A stretch of DNA of 64,000 nt from Pycnopodia helianthoides (lineage: Eukaryota > Echinodermata > Asteroidea > Forcipulatida > Asteriidae). The translations under genes were made by a program, and so were the position numbers. The notes beneath the pieces were generated by a model. The model was not told the origin of the DNA. It was given only the letters and a program-made list of their open reading frames with translations, and did no database searches. The stretch covers positions 6,018,510-6,082,509 of the forward strand of contig CM063244.1 of assembly GCA_032158295.1 (NCBI GenBank), written 5' to 3'. This document shows, one piece after another, positions 61,601 to 63,727 of this stretch; positions within the stretch are counted from its first letter, which is position 1, and the number at the start of each line of letters is the position of its first letter.

Positions 61601-63727
61601 CAATTGGTATTGGTGAAATGTTCACGCTCTGTGCAATCATCCCTCTATTGACTCAATATGGTCAGGTCATGTTTAATCACCTCTAACTGTGTGTATATCG
61701 CATGTTTAAACATGGCCACGTGATCTCCTCTTGACCAATCGGAGTGGATAAACTTTCCCAGGTATTTATGAATGTTAAAGACAATGTTTGGCAGAAATCA
61801 TTTCCTCGTAACATTCAGAGGACCTAGATGATGTCCACAAGTTGGTACGAACTAAGCTTAGTTTTTAGCAATTTTATTGAGGTGTTTTGACGGAGAGACG
61901 AGACTCGTTACTTAAAACCTCCTCTTACAATCCCATGAAGGTGCCAGAGATGTGGTCCAAACGCTCTTACTCCACCCTGAAGCCGCTGGGTAGTTACATC
62001 ACGGACTTCTTGGCTCGTCTGAAGTTCCTCCAGGACTGGTACGATAACCTCAAGCCCGACATCTTCTGGCTGTCTGGCTTCTTCTTCACCCAGGCCTTCT
62101 TGACCGGCGCCATGCAGAACTATGCCAGAAAGTACACCATCCCTATTGATAAGTGTGGATTTGAGTTTGAGGTAGGTTCAAGAGGGCAGGGGCTGTCTTT
62201 GTTACATCTCCAATTTAGGGCGTTTTATTTAGTAATAATAAAACGAACATTTGTAAGGCAATGGTATCCATCTCAAAGTGATTCTCATGGCACAAGAAAC
62301 GAAGAACTTTTCCAACCTAGACACGGTGTTAGTTCCAGCTGGAAGGAACACCCAGTTCCTGATGGTAACTTCCAATTTAATAGATGTTAATTTGCATCAG
62401 GGATAAAGATTATTATTATTTTTTTTTTTCACAGAACTCGGGAAAGTACTGAGTATACAGTGCTTTACGCGCATTGGTGTTCGGGTAAAACCAAATAATA
62501 TTCTTTATCCCCGATGCAAATTAAACATCTATTAAATTTATGAGGTACCCGCTGTTAAATTATCAAACTTGAATTGCCTCTAGCTACCGGGCAATCTCGG
62601 TGGTCTATTGGATTAAAGACGTCTGCTCTAGAATGGCAAAGTTCGTCCGAGTAATATGCCTGTGGATTTTTAACAGTGCTTTACATGCATCGGTGTATGG
62701 GTAAAACCAAATGATATTCATATTTTTTGTTCAATTTTTTTCTTTGTCTCAGGTGTTGCCCTGTGAAACAGTGGATAAGCCACCGGAGGATGGGGTGTAC
62801 GTCAATGGTTTATTCCTGGATGGAGCTCGCTGGGATAGAAAGAAGTAAGATCAACATGAATACGTTAAGGACAACTTCATTCAAAATTCAGAGATTTTTT
62901 TTTTTACTACAGCCCCATGCTAAGCATTAGTTTGGTGATATGCTAAGCATTAGTTTGGTGATATGCTAAGCATTAGTTTGGTGATATGCTAAGCATTAGT
63001 TCGGTGATATGCTAAGCATTAGTTTGGTGATATGCTAAGCATTAGTTTGGTGATATGCTAAGCATTAGTTTGGTGCTTAATAATAATAATAATAATATTA
63101 ATAGTAATAATACACAGTTCATATAGCGCTTGTCACACCCAAAGGGCGTCTTAAAGTGCTCATTTATTTTCCAATAGATATGCAGGGCTAGGTTTGGAAT
63201 TTTTTTTTAGAACCATTTTGAATGTTTATTTATTCATGTTGCACCTTTGTAACGGTTTACAAGGTGCTGTGGCGCAAACTTAATGTGGAGCCAACCATGC
63301 CAGAAAACACCAGGGCCGAACCCCTTCTCTTAATGCCATGTGTACTGGGTCCTCTTATGTGTAATACGAGACACATGGGACCTACGTGTCTTGCACAAGC
63401 GTCAAGACCAGGACTCGCACCCACACTCTGCTGATCAGAAACACCAGAGCCTGAGTCTGGTGCACTTGACCGCTCAGCCATGACAAGCCACAATATATGT
63501 TGGTGTTATTATAATTGTAGTTTTTAGTTTTATTGTTACTACTATTATTATTGTTATTGTTATTTAGCTGAACTAGGACATGCATTTTGTAGGATGAAGA
63601 TTATTGTTAGGGTTAACCAGTTGCCGTGAAATAATTTTTTAAATTTTTTTCTGTTGCAGGGGACTTCTTGCTGAGTCTCAACCCAAGGTTCTGTTTGATC
63701 CTGTCCCTGTCATCTGGGTTAAACCTG
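4991..63727 (+). CDS. DNAH12: Axonemal inner-arm dynein heavy chain, DNAH12-like (63 exons, 3' end beyond window)
   Basis: Motor subunit of a single-headed inner dynein arm in cilia and sperm flagella; it hydrolyses ATP to slide doublet microtubules. Joining 63 GT-AG exons gives about 3,910 codons, against about 3,960 residues for human DNAH12. The order is tail, linker, AAA1-AAA4, stalk with microtubule-binding domain, AAA5, AAA6 and C-terminal domain. P-loops are GPAGTGKT (AAA1), GEPFSGKT (AAA2), GPTGTGKS (AAA3) and GVGGSGRQ (AAA4, Arg in the Lys position as is usual in this group). The ortholog call rests on the tail: [21 protein letters not shown] and [13 protein letters not shown] match the DNAH12 pattern as I remember it. 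DNAH7 and DNAH3 remain possible. The start at 4991 is the first ATG after an acceptor and gives a proline-rich DNAH-like N terminus. Frame breaks in exons 18, 26, 57 and 58 and irregular exons 45-46 are described separately. The gene ends at a donor after VIWVKP, so the final exon or exons lie outside. Confidence 0.93.
5282..7666 (+). other. Dynein intron 1 (2.4 kb)
   Basis: AT-rich intron with no coding signal that I can support. It holds one copy of a dispersed repeat at about 6320-6490 (TGCAAGTCTCGCGCGTATTC, then a short inverted pair GGGACCAAGTTGGTCCC), found again near 24945 and 46178. A 92-codon frame at 7241-7519 is pyrimidine-rich intron sequence. Confidence 0.6.
6320..6490 (+). repeat. 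Dispersed repeat R1 copy (CTGTGCAAGTCTCGCGC)
   Basis: The same leading sequence, including a GGGACCAAGTTGGTCCC palindrome and a trailing TTTAGCCAT stretch, recurs at 46178-46345 and in shorter form at 24945-25010. Family unknown; likely a short non-autonomous element. Confidence 0.55.
7667..7693 (+). CDS. DNAH12: Dynein exon 2, 27-nt microexon (MMSKDRMQR)
   Basis: Nine codons flanked by a usable acceptor (tatacag) and a strong donor (gtaagt). Both neighbours end or begin in phase 0, so PKS - MMSKDRMQR - [10 protein letters not shown] reads through. Human DNAH12, as I recall it, has a similar methionine- and lysine-rich stretch between the proline-tyrosine segment and the YMKQCVESSP block, which supports a constitutive exon. 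Skipping would also keep the frame. Confidence 0.75.
7694..9931 (+). other. Dynein intron 2 (2.2 kb)
   Basis: Holds a P1-type palindromic repeat at about 7940-8345, including a fold of CGTCGAGGCCTGGTTCTTGA with its reverse complement near 8295. A repeat at 9490-9640 (CACTCCACACCAAATTGTTTGGAC) is seen again at 61205-61610. The region 8930-9260 contains repeated GGGCTAGTA and GGGCTACT-type words of unknown origin. No gene seen. Confidence 0.55.
7940..8345. repeat. Dispersed palindromic repeat, family P1
   Basis: Begins CCATTTTGATTGGTCAAGAG, a start shared with copies at about 33035, 41040 and (reverse) 61700. The middle matches the copy at 1337-1701 (GGCCCAATTTAAGT, GGCTAAACTGTCAGA). The end folds on itself around CCTGGTTCTTGA / TCAAGAATCAGG. 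Confidence 0.6.
10577..10760 (-). mobile_element. SINE A fragment (tail region), intron 4
   Basis: AATAATAATAGTGGCTTCTT and the GCGCTCATA...CAAGGCGCTT pair are nearly identical to 59402-59550 and are the 3' part of the tRNA-derived SINE A seen whole at 63085-63495. The tRNA-like head is missing here. Confidence 0.6.
11590..11980 (+). mobile_element. tRNA-derived SINE (subfamily A2), intron 5
   Basis: Carries a B-box-like GGTTTGAATCCCGGTC at about 11688, followed by GACACACTTGTGTCCTTGAGC, and ends with AAAGCGCCTTGATCTAG and GTGCGCTATATAAGAACC, the usual microsatellite-like tail of deuterostome SINEs. The head before the B box is diverged. Confidence 0.65.
12302..12535 (+). mobile_element. SINE A, tRNA-Leu/Ser-like head, intron 6
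   Basis: Head with an A box TGGCCGAGCGG and B box GGTTCGAGTCC, joined by the long variable arm expected of a Leu or Ser tRNA. The body includes CTTAAGCAAGACTCTTAACC and CTTCGGATGGGACGTAAAGCC. It ends just before exon 7, in the intron between 12247 and 12562. Not a functional tRNA: no clean acceptor stem pair. Confidence 0.8.
13705..15025. repeat. 67-bp tandem array with 201-202-bp higher-order unit, intron 8
   Basis: About 19-20 copies of a 67-bp unit built around GAAACTTTGCATGGTGGAGA, ATCTAGTAAAGTTTGCG and TGTACATGAGTAGGATT. Variants (CATGG or CTCGG; GCGTTAC, GCGGTAA or GTGTTTTAC) alternate, and between about 14225 and 14870 three-unit blocks repeat almost exactly at about 202 bp. The minus-strand open frames over it are a by-product of the repetition. 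Single, diverged copies occur at 31275, 44860, 57345 (reverse) and 60900 (reverse). Confidence 0.93.
15392..24883 (+). CDS. DNAH12: Dynein exons 9-20: linker (DHC_N2) region
   Basis: Coding segments: 15392-15570, 16472-16733, 17652-17858, 18601-18722, 19503-19770, 20060-20245, 20452-20652, 21212-21406, 21817-21938, 22917-23198, 23756-24032, 24754-24883. The linker is the lever that swings across the AAA ring in the power stroke. Exon 13 carries a highly charged Lys/Glu insert ([20 protein letters not shown]). Core linker signatures include [92 protein letters not shown] and the [19 protein letters not shown] block that ends the fold. Phases agree at every junction except for a one-base loss inside exon 18. 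Exons 19-20 ([34 protein letters not shown]) lead into AAA1. Confidence 0.93.
15595..16086 (+). mobile_element. Solo LTR, probably Ty3/gypsy-like, intron 9
   Basis: Starts TGTTGTGAAATTAC and ends GAATTCACAACA, so the termini form the inverted TGTTGTGAA/TTCACAACA pair typical of LTRs. Inside, in order, are a CG-rich U3-like part, a TATA box TATAAAAG (15929-15936) and a polyadenylation signal AATAAA (16003-16008). Flanks TTAG and TTAC could be a degraded 4-bp target duplication. No internal gag or pol is present. It begins only 24 bp after the end of exon 9. Confidence 0.7.
16389..16450 (+). repeat. (CT)n microsatellite acting as polypyrimidine tract of exon 10
   Basis: About 60 bp of CT repeats with TTT interruptions ends some 20 bp before the acceptor AG at 16470-16471. 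Confidence 0.85.
16800..17060 (-). mobile_element. SINE B, tRNA-derived, intron 10
   Basis: On the minus strand a B box GGTTCGAATCCCACC precedes ATATGCCTGTGGGTTTTTC, the body of this family, and ends in the CGGTGTAAAGCACTG-type tail. The plus strand shows TGGGATTCGAACCCACAACT and CCACAGGCATATTACTC. Other copies: 18340-18580, 24100-24300, 30170-30430, 62400-62720. Confidence 0.75.
17297..17505 (+). mobile_element. SINE A, tRNA-Leu/Ser-like head, intron 10
   Basis: Head TTGGCCGAGCGGTTAAGAGC, then CCGGACTCAAGCTCTGGTG, a B-box-like GGGTCCGAGTTCCGGTC and the body CTTCGGATAGGACATTAAGC. Same orientation as the gene. Confidence 0.8.
18340..18580 (-). mobile_element. SINE B copy abutting exon 12 acceptor
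   Basis: Plus strand shows ATCCACAGGCATATCACTCG, TGGGATTCAAACCCATGACC (B box in reverse) and the far end GCAGCGGGTACCACAACGAT. It ends about 20 bp before the acceptor AG at 18599-18600. Confidence 0.75.
19077..19442. repeat. Foldback element F1 (GGGCCCAATTTCATAGAGCTGC), intron 12
   Basis: Both ends carry GGGCCCAATTTCATAGAGCT or its reverse complement. Inner blocks are GCTTAAGCA, AAGGTTACCAGCC and GTGACTGGTATCCTGCTC. The same element, whole or partial, occurs at about 18746-18930, 28670-28825, 30740-30875, 37352-37545, 47758-47957 and 52949-53138. No coding capacity. Likely a palindromic MITE; very common in this window. Confidence 0.75.
22016..22096 (+). repeat. ATTCATT microsatellite, intron 17
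   Basis: About ten copies of the 7-bp unit CATTATT, slightly interrupted at the end. Confidence 0.9.
22917..23198 (+). CDS. DNAH12: Dynein exon 18 with apparent one-base deletion
   Basis: The exon opens [18 protein letters not shown] and is in frame to KLEFLP. After the C run at 23034-23036 the expected continuation [15 protein letters not shown] is found only in the next frame, so one base is missing. The rest ([19 protein letters not shown]) and the donor at 23199 are normal in the shifted frame. The donor is the weaker gttagg. Exon 18 is 282 nt but would need 283 to keep phase. Confidence 0.85.
24142..24269. repeat. Perfect-looking inverted pair of SINE B halves, intron 19
   Basis: Left arm 24142-24190 and right arm 24221-24269 are reverse complements over 49 bases with about four mismatches, separated by a 30-base loop. 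Each arm includes the SINE B B-box and the ATGCCTGTGGATTTTTTTCA body. A transcript would form a long hairpin. Confidence 0.85.
25568..26518 (+). CDS. DNAH12: Dynein exons 21-22: AAA1, the main ATPase site
   Basis: Coding segments: 25568-26003 and 26273-26518. Exon 21, the longest exon of the gene, holds the complete AAA1 catalytic core. It runs from [18 protein letters not shown] through Walker A GPAGTGKT (25650-25673, near residue 1297), [19 protein letters not shown] and Walker [10 protein letters not shown] (starting 25797) to the sensor stretch [21 protein letters not shown]. Exon 22 continues [19 protein letters not shown] and [18 protein letters not shown]. Every residue expected of an active ATPase is present. 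This is the most conserved part of axonemal dyneins. Confidence 0.97.
27216..31083 (+). CDS. DNAH12: Dynein exons 23-27: AAA2
   Basis: Coding segments: 27216-27445, 27906-28089, 29151-29375, 30514-30704, 30964-31083. The AAA2 P-loop is GEPFSGKT (27919-27942, near residue 1578), inside [21 protein letters not shown]. Next come [56 protein letters not shown] and, across the exon 25-26 junction, LSQAS then [18 protein letters not shown]2 binds nucleotide but is thought not to turn it over in dyneins. Exon 26 is not a long open frame because of an apparent one-base loss. Confidence 0.93.
27500..27785 (+). mobile_element. SINE C fragment, intron 23
   Basis: TTTTCAGTCCCTACCCGATT, AACTTCCGTCCTTGTCTTCC, GGCTAGTGTAGTGATTAAGT and a GAATAAATAAAT tail match the copy at 36520-36790, which has a clear tRNA head. 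Reverse copies: 36795-36910 and 48620-48835. Confidence 0.65.
28159..28533. mobile_element. MITE M1 with 17-bp terminal inverted repeats, intron 24
   Basis: Left end TTAAAGACACTGGACAC and right end, read in reverse, TTAAAGGCACTGGACAC differ at one base. Internal words include GGTAATTGTCAAAGACCAGT, CACACGAAGTTGTGTGCTTT and GAGATCTCACGTGTGAGGTC, itself a palindrome. TTAA at both tips suggests TTAA-targeting (piggyBac-like) insertion. A diverged relative covers about 28820-29090, running up to exon 25. Confidence 0.8.
29500..29865 (-). mobile_element. SINE A, reverse copy, intron 25
   Basis: Plus strand reads tail (AAGGTGCTCAAGGCGCTTGA), body (GGGACCTACAGCTTTACGTC, CTTAAGGACACAAGTGTCAT) then the reversed B box and TCTGCTGATCAGAGGCACCA. 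The head's A box is lost. Confidence 0.75.
30170..30430. mobile_element. Two SINE B copies in inverted orientation, intron 25
   Basis: 30172-30270 is a reverse copy (GGGATTCCAACCCACTAACT, GAGCAGATGTCTTACCA) and 30290-30400 a forward copy (GTGGTCTAGTTGGTAAAACA, GGGTTCGAATCCCACCCGAG, ATGCCTGTGGATTTTTTTCA). They meet tail to tail at a GGTGGCTAGAGAGGC junction about 80 bp upstream of a spacer leading to exon 26. Confidence 0.75.
30514..30704 (+). CDS. DNAH12: Dynein exon 26 with apparent one-base deletion
   Basis: From the acceptor at 30512-30513 the exon reads [19 protein letters not shown] to DWLLEPP in frame 0. To reach the donor at 30705 in the phase required by exon 27 ([13 protein letters not shown]), the last part must be read as [10 protein letters not shown] in another frame. 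One base is therefore missing near the CC at 30670-30671. Without the correction the exon meets a TAA just past the donor and the junction is out of phase. Confidence 0.78.
31580..31722. repeat. Long imperfect palindrome, intron 27
   Basis: AGTTGTGGTGGTTCTAAAAA and GATGTTTCGATC on the left pair with GATCGAAACGTT and AACCACCACAACT on the right; the centre pairs GCTCTGATC with GATCAGAGC. A related, shorter fold with GGAGCATACTGATCGAAAT is at about 46145-46178. Confidence 0.75.
31823..38090 (+). CDS. DNAH12: Dynein exons 28-34: AAA3
   Basis: Coding segments: 31823-32014, 32852-33000, 33833-33971, 35598-35764, 36230-36422, 37043-37323, 37830-38090. Walker A of AAA3 is GPTGTGKS (33849-33872, near residue 1932) and Walker B is [11 protein letters not shown] in exon 31. 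Both are canonical, fitting the regulatory ATP site known for AAA3. Other family blocks are [91 protein letters not shown] and [12 protein letters not shown]. All junctions join in frame. Exon 31 has a purine-rich acceptor (gcaaaaag). The intron before it carries the 40-bp minisatellite. Confidence 0.95.
33030..33485. repeat. P1-type palindromic repeat, intron 29
   Basis: Starts CCATTCTGATTGGTCGAGAG as in 7945 and 41040, and ends with a fold made of AATAAAGGACCTCGCCC, CCCGGTTCTTTATCACATGG and GTCCTTTATCACATG. Contains GTGACTCGGTTTTAAACGGC as in the copy at 1600-1660. Confidence 0.65.
34175..34810. repeat. 40-bp minisatellite, about 16 copies, intron 30
   Basis: Unit of 40 bp with GAGGTTTGGGGACTAAGTAA followed by a G run and AACCAAACCTCCA. 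Nearly all copies are identical; variants are single-base (taatgg, taacgg, ggggaga) or one-G length changes. Flanks (TGTATTTCTGGTGATGCACA before, GGTCTGCAAGCCTC after) are those of a dispersed element also found at about 23410-23705, which has only one unit-like segment. Confidence 0.95.
36520..36790 (+). mobile_element. SINE C, tRNA-derived, intron 32
   Basis: Head GGCGGTCGAGTTGGCGTAGT with A-box-like sequence, B box CGGTTCGAATCCCCCGGCC, body TTTCAGTCCCTACCTGATTC and GGCTAGTATAGTGGTTAAGT, tail AATAAATAAAATAAATGAAA. Confidence 0.8.
37540..37740 (+). repeat. Dispersed repeat R2 (GTGTCCTTCATGCGC), intron 33
   Basis: Shares CCAGGTATCTGTATTGCTTA, TGTATATGTTCA and CGCACAACA with 54488-54690 in intron 51, in the same orientation. 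Both copies have complementary ends built on tgtgtcc/acgcaca words. Family unknown. Confidence 0.5.
38267..38647. mobile_element. MITE M2 with terminal inverted repeats, intron 34
   Basis: Left end TTAAAGGAACATTAAAGAAT and right end, reversed, TTAAAGGAACATTACAGAAT match over about 24 bases with two changes. TTAA at the tips as in M1. No open frame inside. Confidence 0.8.
38814..40997 (+). CDS. DNAH12: Dynein exons 35-38: AAA4
   Basis: Coding segments: 38814-39006, 39589-39750, 40145-40339, 40864-40997. The P-loop region is [20 protein letters not shown] (P-loop at 38884-38907, near residue 2297). Arg replaces the P-loop Lys, which is usual for AAA4 of axonemal dyneins as I know them. The segment continues [58 protein letters not shown] and [19 protein letters not shown], ending [20 protein letters not shown]. 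Phases agree at all junctions. Confidence 0.95.
39215..39400 (+). repeat. Dispersed repeat R3 (CTTACGTCAAGCG), intron 35
   Basis: CTTACGTCAAGCGTATTTCA, CTCCACGTTACTAGGCATTC and CGCTTACACAGCTAGCGCAG recur at 10230-10355. The right end (GAGCCATGAAAATTGGGCCC) pairs with the left end of the first copy (GGGCTCGATTTCATGGCTCT at about 10171). Confidence 0.6.
39810..40120 (-). mobile_element. SINE D, reverse copy, intron 36
   Basis: Plus strand has GACTTGAACCTGTGACCTCT (reversed B box) and CTACCAACTGAGCTATCTAC (reversed A box), as in a reversed Ile- or Asn-type tRNA head, then TCTTTGTTCAGGGTGCCAGT and AACCTGTAACTGCCGTATA. Other copies: 50185-50470, 55855-55985, partial at 44150-44200 and 32715-32785. 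Confidence 0.75.
41035..41440. repeat. P1-type repeat copy, intron 38
   Basis: CTATCCATTCTGATTGGTGG and GGAGATCACGTGGCCCTGTT match the P1 left end. ACTACAAGCCTCGGCTTATC and CTCCATACTGTTTCC recur in reverse at 51085-51125. Confidence 0.55.
41489..44788 (+). CDS. DNAH12: Dynein exons 39-43: stalk coiled coil and microtubule-binding domain
   Basis: Coding segments: 41489-41732, 41946-42122, 42642-42863, 43233-43446, 44620-44788. The ascending helix CC1 lies in exons 39-40 ([26 protein letters not shown]-like heptads, [20 protein letters not shown]). The tip domain is in exons 41-42 ([76 protein letters not shown]). The descending helix CC2 follows in exon 43 ([20 protein letters not shown]). 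The tip binds the B-tubule and the coiled coil registers with ring state. The lengths of both helices look normal, so the stalk appears functional. Confidence 0.95.
43480..43850 (+). mobile_element. SINE A with internal 32-bp tandem expansion, intron 42
   Basis: The head starts GGCGTGTGGTGGCCAAGC at 43480. The SINE resumes at about 43740 with GAGCTGTGGTGTTTCTGATT, the B box GGTTCGAGTCCCGGTCTTG and CTTAAGCAAGACACTTAACC. Between lie about seven 32-bp units (TCAAGCTGTGCAAGCG, TTCAAGCCCATCGGGC), alternating in a 64-bp pattern. Confidence 0.85.
45110..45430. repeat. M-type MITE remnant, intron 43
   Basis: Contains a small perfect palindrome (TCTGAGAAACGATTTATGCA with its reverse complement directly after) and ACCAAGTAAGATTTATGGTC plus TTGGAGTATTT, shared with the element at 53802-54157. 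Ends not resolved. Confidence 0.45.
45535..49365 (+). CDS. DNAH12: Dynein exons 44-48: AAA5 and strut
   Basis: Coding segments: 45535-45682, 46543-46688, 47473-47663, 48320-48512, 49206-49365. Exon 44 ([35 protein letters not shown]) opens AAA5. Exons 47-48 ([78 protein letters not shown]) carry the rest and the strut coiled coil that braces the stalk. Exons 45 and 46 have intact splice sites and stay open, but parts of their conceptual translation do not match the family, because of small indels described separately. Confidence 0.88.
46543..46688 (+). CDS. DNAH12: Dynein exon 45 with compensated frameshift
   Basis: The exon starts [15 protein letters not shown] and ends [20 protein letters not shown], both as expected. 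Between them frame 0 gives an unfamiliar peptide, [12 protein letters not shown]. Reading one base over gives [12 protein letters not shown], the conserved sequence at this place. A missing C after 46587 and an extra T near 46623 together explain it. The exon therefore stays open while about 13 codons are misread. Confidence 0.8.
47330..47455 (-). mobile_element. SINE A head fragment, intron 45
   Basis: Plus strand reads CAGGACACAAGTGACATGAC, CAATCTGCTGATCAGAACAC and GTCCGGGTCTCTTAACGCCG, a degraded reversed head. It ends about 20 bp before exon 46. Confidence 0.6.
47473..47663 (+). CDS. DNAH12: Dynein exon 46, indel-dense AAA5 exon
   Basis: Splice sites and end phases fit (acceptor before 47473, donor gtgagg at 47664). 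The last third, [20 protein letters not shown], is perfect. The first two thirds translate in frame 0 to an unfamiliar Ser/Arg-rich peptide. Fragments of the expected AAA5 sequence appear scattered over other frames, for instance DYMRILEN and IDPQG-like bases. Compared with the family the exon seems about 24 nt short, made of many one- or two-base losses, several in CC pairs. The net change is a multiple of three, so an automatic gene model would show nothing wrong. Confidence 0.75.
48085..48180. repeat. TTTA microsatellite with terminal G run, intron 46
   Basis: Long run of ATTTATTTATTT followed by T(9) and a 14-base G run. Confidence 0.9.
48620..48835 (-). mobile_element. SINE C reverse copy, intron 47
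   Basis: Plus strand has CAGGTAGGGACTGAAAACCC, CACGTGCAAGGCTCCGG and GGGATTTGAAGTGGGGTACA, the reverse of the SINE C body and B box. Confidence 0.65.
49924..57604 (+). CDS. DNAH12: Dynein exons 49-54: AAA6
   Basis: Coding segments: 49924-50129, 50685-50825, 54268-54426, 55440-55584, 56789-57013, 57425-57604. Blocks in order: [153 protein letters not shown] and [23 protein letters not shown]6 is degenerate and structural in dyneins. The 3.4-kb intron after exon 50 is the longest of the gene and holds a candidate alternative microexon. All phases agree. Confidence 0.95.
50185..50470. mobile_element. Two SINE D heads in inverted orientation, intron 49
   Basis: Left: GGGATTTAAACCTGAGACTT and TATCAACTGAGCTATCCAGC (reverse). 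Right: GACTCAGTTGGTAGAGCACC and CCAGTACAAACCCCATTCTG (forward), closing on ATTTTTCTTCATTCATTCA, the mirror of the left start. About 190 bp separate the heads. Confidence 0.75.
51120..51490. repeat. Foldback repeat with GCAGGGCTAGAATTTG ends, intron 50
   Basis: Left end CAGCAGGGCTAGAATTTGGG matches in reverse CAAATTCGAGCCCTGATCAG at the right end. Inside, CACAAGACCGCAGGGCTTGT resembles CACAAGACCGCCGGACTTGT. Confidence 0.65.
51766..51800 (+). repeat. CCTCC short tandem repeat, intron 50
   Basis: A C run followed by three to four CTCCC-type units. Confidence 0.8.
51842..51855. promoter_or_regulatory. Perfect palindrome ATGCAAATTTGCAT (double octamer-like)
   Basis: Fourteen bases equal to their reverse complement, formed from two overlapping ATGCAAAT POU octamers. 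It lies about 380 bp upstream of the candidate 21-nt microexon, in intron 50. Confidence 0.35.
52234..52254 (+). CDS. Candidate alternative 21-nt microexon in dynein intron 50
   Basis: Twenty-one bases are flanked by a long pyrimidine tract ending ataccacag and a consensus donor gtaagt. Exon 50 ends in phase 2 and exon 51 takes phase 2; this segment also enters and leaves in phase 2. Inclusion would change ILM-DKKEM to ILI-AEGEQHA-DKKEM. The family has no insert at this place, as far as I recall, so skipping should be the default. Several GCATG motifs lie just upstream. Inferred only from signals; no transcript evidence. Confidence 0.4.
52430..52520 (+). mobile_element. SINE A head fragment, intron 50
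   Basis: TTGTGGCCGAGCGGTCAAGC then TGGACTCGAGCTCCGACGTC and a B-box remnant GGGTTTGAGCACC. The body is lost. Confidence 0.65.
53802..54157. mobile_element. MITE M3, intron 50
   Basis: Left end TTAAAGGTAGGGTCATAGAT; right end, reversed, contains ATAGATTGG next to a degraded TACC stretch and TTAA. Internal ACCAAGTAAGTTTCTGTGGT links it to 45370. It ends about 110 bp before exon 51. Confidence 0.6.
55855..55985 (+). mobile_element. SINE D forward copy, intron 52
   Basis: GGGCTAGATAGCTCAGTTAA (A box) and GGTCGCTGGTTCAAATCCCG (B box), ending TTTTTCTTTGTTCAACCCC. The anticodon arm is partly deleted. Confidence 0.7.
56400..56625 (+). mobile_element. SINE C-related copy, intron 52
   Basis: CGCCGGTTCGAATCCCACCT (B box) followed by GGGTTTTCAGTCCCTACCTG and GGGTTTTCCTTTCTCATCTA as in SINE C. 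The head is diverged. Confidence 0.6.
58053..63727 (+). CDS. DNAH12: Dynein exons 55-63: C-terminal domain (partial at right edge)
   Basis: Coding segments: 58053-58193, 58844-58981, 59162-59393, 59727-59910, 60245-60348, 61051-61162, 61941-62171, 62753-62844, 63660-63727. Blocks: [78 protein letters not shown] (shifted frame), [19 protein letters not shown] (shifted frame), [53 protein letters not shown] and [17 protein letters not shown]. The last exon stops at a donor (gtaagt at 63728) after VIWVKP. About 60 residues, including the usual HWIKRGVALLCQL-type ending, must lie further right. Exons 57 and 58 each contain two apparent one-base deletions. Confidence 0.92.
59162..59393 (+). CDS. 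DNAH12: Dynein exon 57 with two apparent one-base deletions
   Basis: Frame 0 gives MFVNDYDDV then a stop TAG at 59192-59194. Adding one C at the CC run 59188-59189 restores [19 protein letters not shown] second loss at the C run 59313-59315 is needed to move from IVHDP to [19 protein letters not shown]. With two bases added the exon is 234 nt and joins both neighbours in phase 0. Confidence 0.87.
59400..59700 (-). mobile_element. SINE A, 5'-truncated reverse copy, intron 57
   Basis: Tail AATAATAGTGGCTTCTTATA, TCAAGGCGCTTCAACATTCA, then body TGGGTTCTTTTACGTGCATT and TACGGCTTTACGTCCCATCC. It fills nearly the whole intron between exons 57 and 58. Confidence 0.75.
59727..59910 (+). CDS. DNAH12: Dynein exon 58 with two apparent one-base deletions
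   Basis: The exon begins SMPTVQEP in frame 0. A base is missing at the CC 59748-59749, after which [19 protein letters not shown] and [18 protein letters not shown] read in the next frame. A second base is missing at 59878, before [11 protein letters not shown]. With both restored the exon is 186 nt and phase 0 at both ends. An internal GGTAAGC at 59845 could be a false donor. Confidence 0.86.
61205..61610. repeat. Foldback repeat, intron 60
   Basis: GTGATGCGATCAAGCTAAAT at about 61315 pairs with ATTTAGCTTGATCGCATCAC at about 61537, arms of some 32 bp with a loop near 185 bp. Outer blocks (CACTCCACACCAAATTGTTT, GGCCCTCAGTCCTTC) also occur at 9520-9640, where the inner fold is missing. Confidence 0.65.
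61665..61770. repeat. P1-type fragment (reverse), intron 60
   Basis: ACATGGCCACGTGATCTCCT and CCAATCGGAGTGGATAAACT are the reverse of the P1 left end. Confidence 0.6.
62400..62720 (+). mobile_element. SINE B copy with inverted flank, intron 61
   Basis: Forward head CTCGGTGGTCTATTGGATTA and ATATGCCTGTGGATTTTTAA. Before it lies a reversed tail segment (TTAATTTGCATCAGGGATAA ... TTCTTTATCCCCGATGCAAA), so the left half folds on itself. Confidence 0.65.
62918..63075. repeat. 23-bp tandem repeat, about 7 copies, intron 62
   Basis: Unit TGCTAAGCATTAGTTTGGTG plus ATA; one copy has TTCGG in place of TTTGG. Near-identity of units implies recent expansion. Confidence 0.95.
63085..63495 (-). mobile_element. 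SINE A, near full-length reverse copy, intron 62
   Basis: From left: (TAA)n tail, CATATAGCGCTTGTCACACC, body TCTTATGTGTAATACGAGAC and GGGACCTACGTGTCTTGCAC, reversed B box GACCAGGACTCGCACCCACA, TCTGCTGATCAGAAACACCA, then reversed A box TGACCGCTCAGCCA. This is the reference copy for the family in this window. Confidence 0.82.

Noticed and set aside
4991..63727. Dynein locus as a pseudogene
   Set aside because: More than 55 exons are intact with correct phases and splice sites, and all P-loop motifs are preserved. Breaks are confined to C-run single-base losses and one short region, which fits sequence error better.
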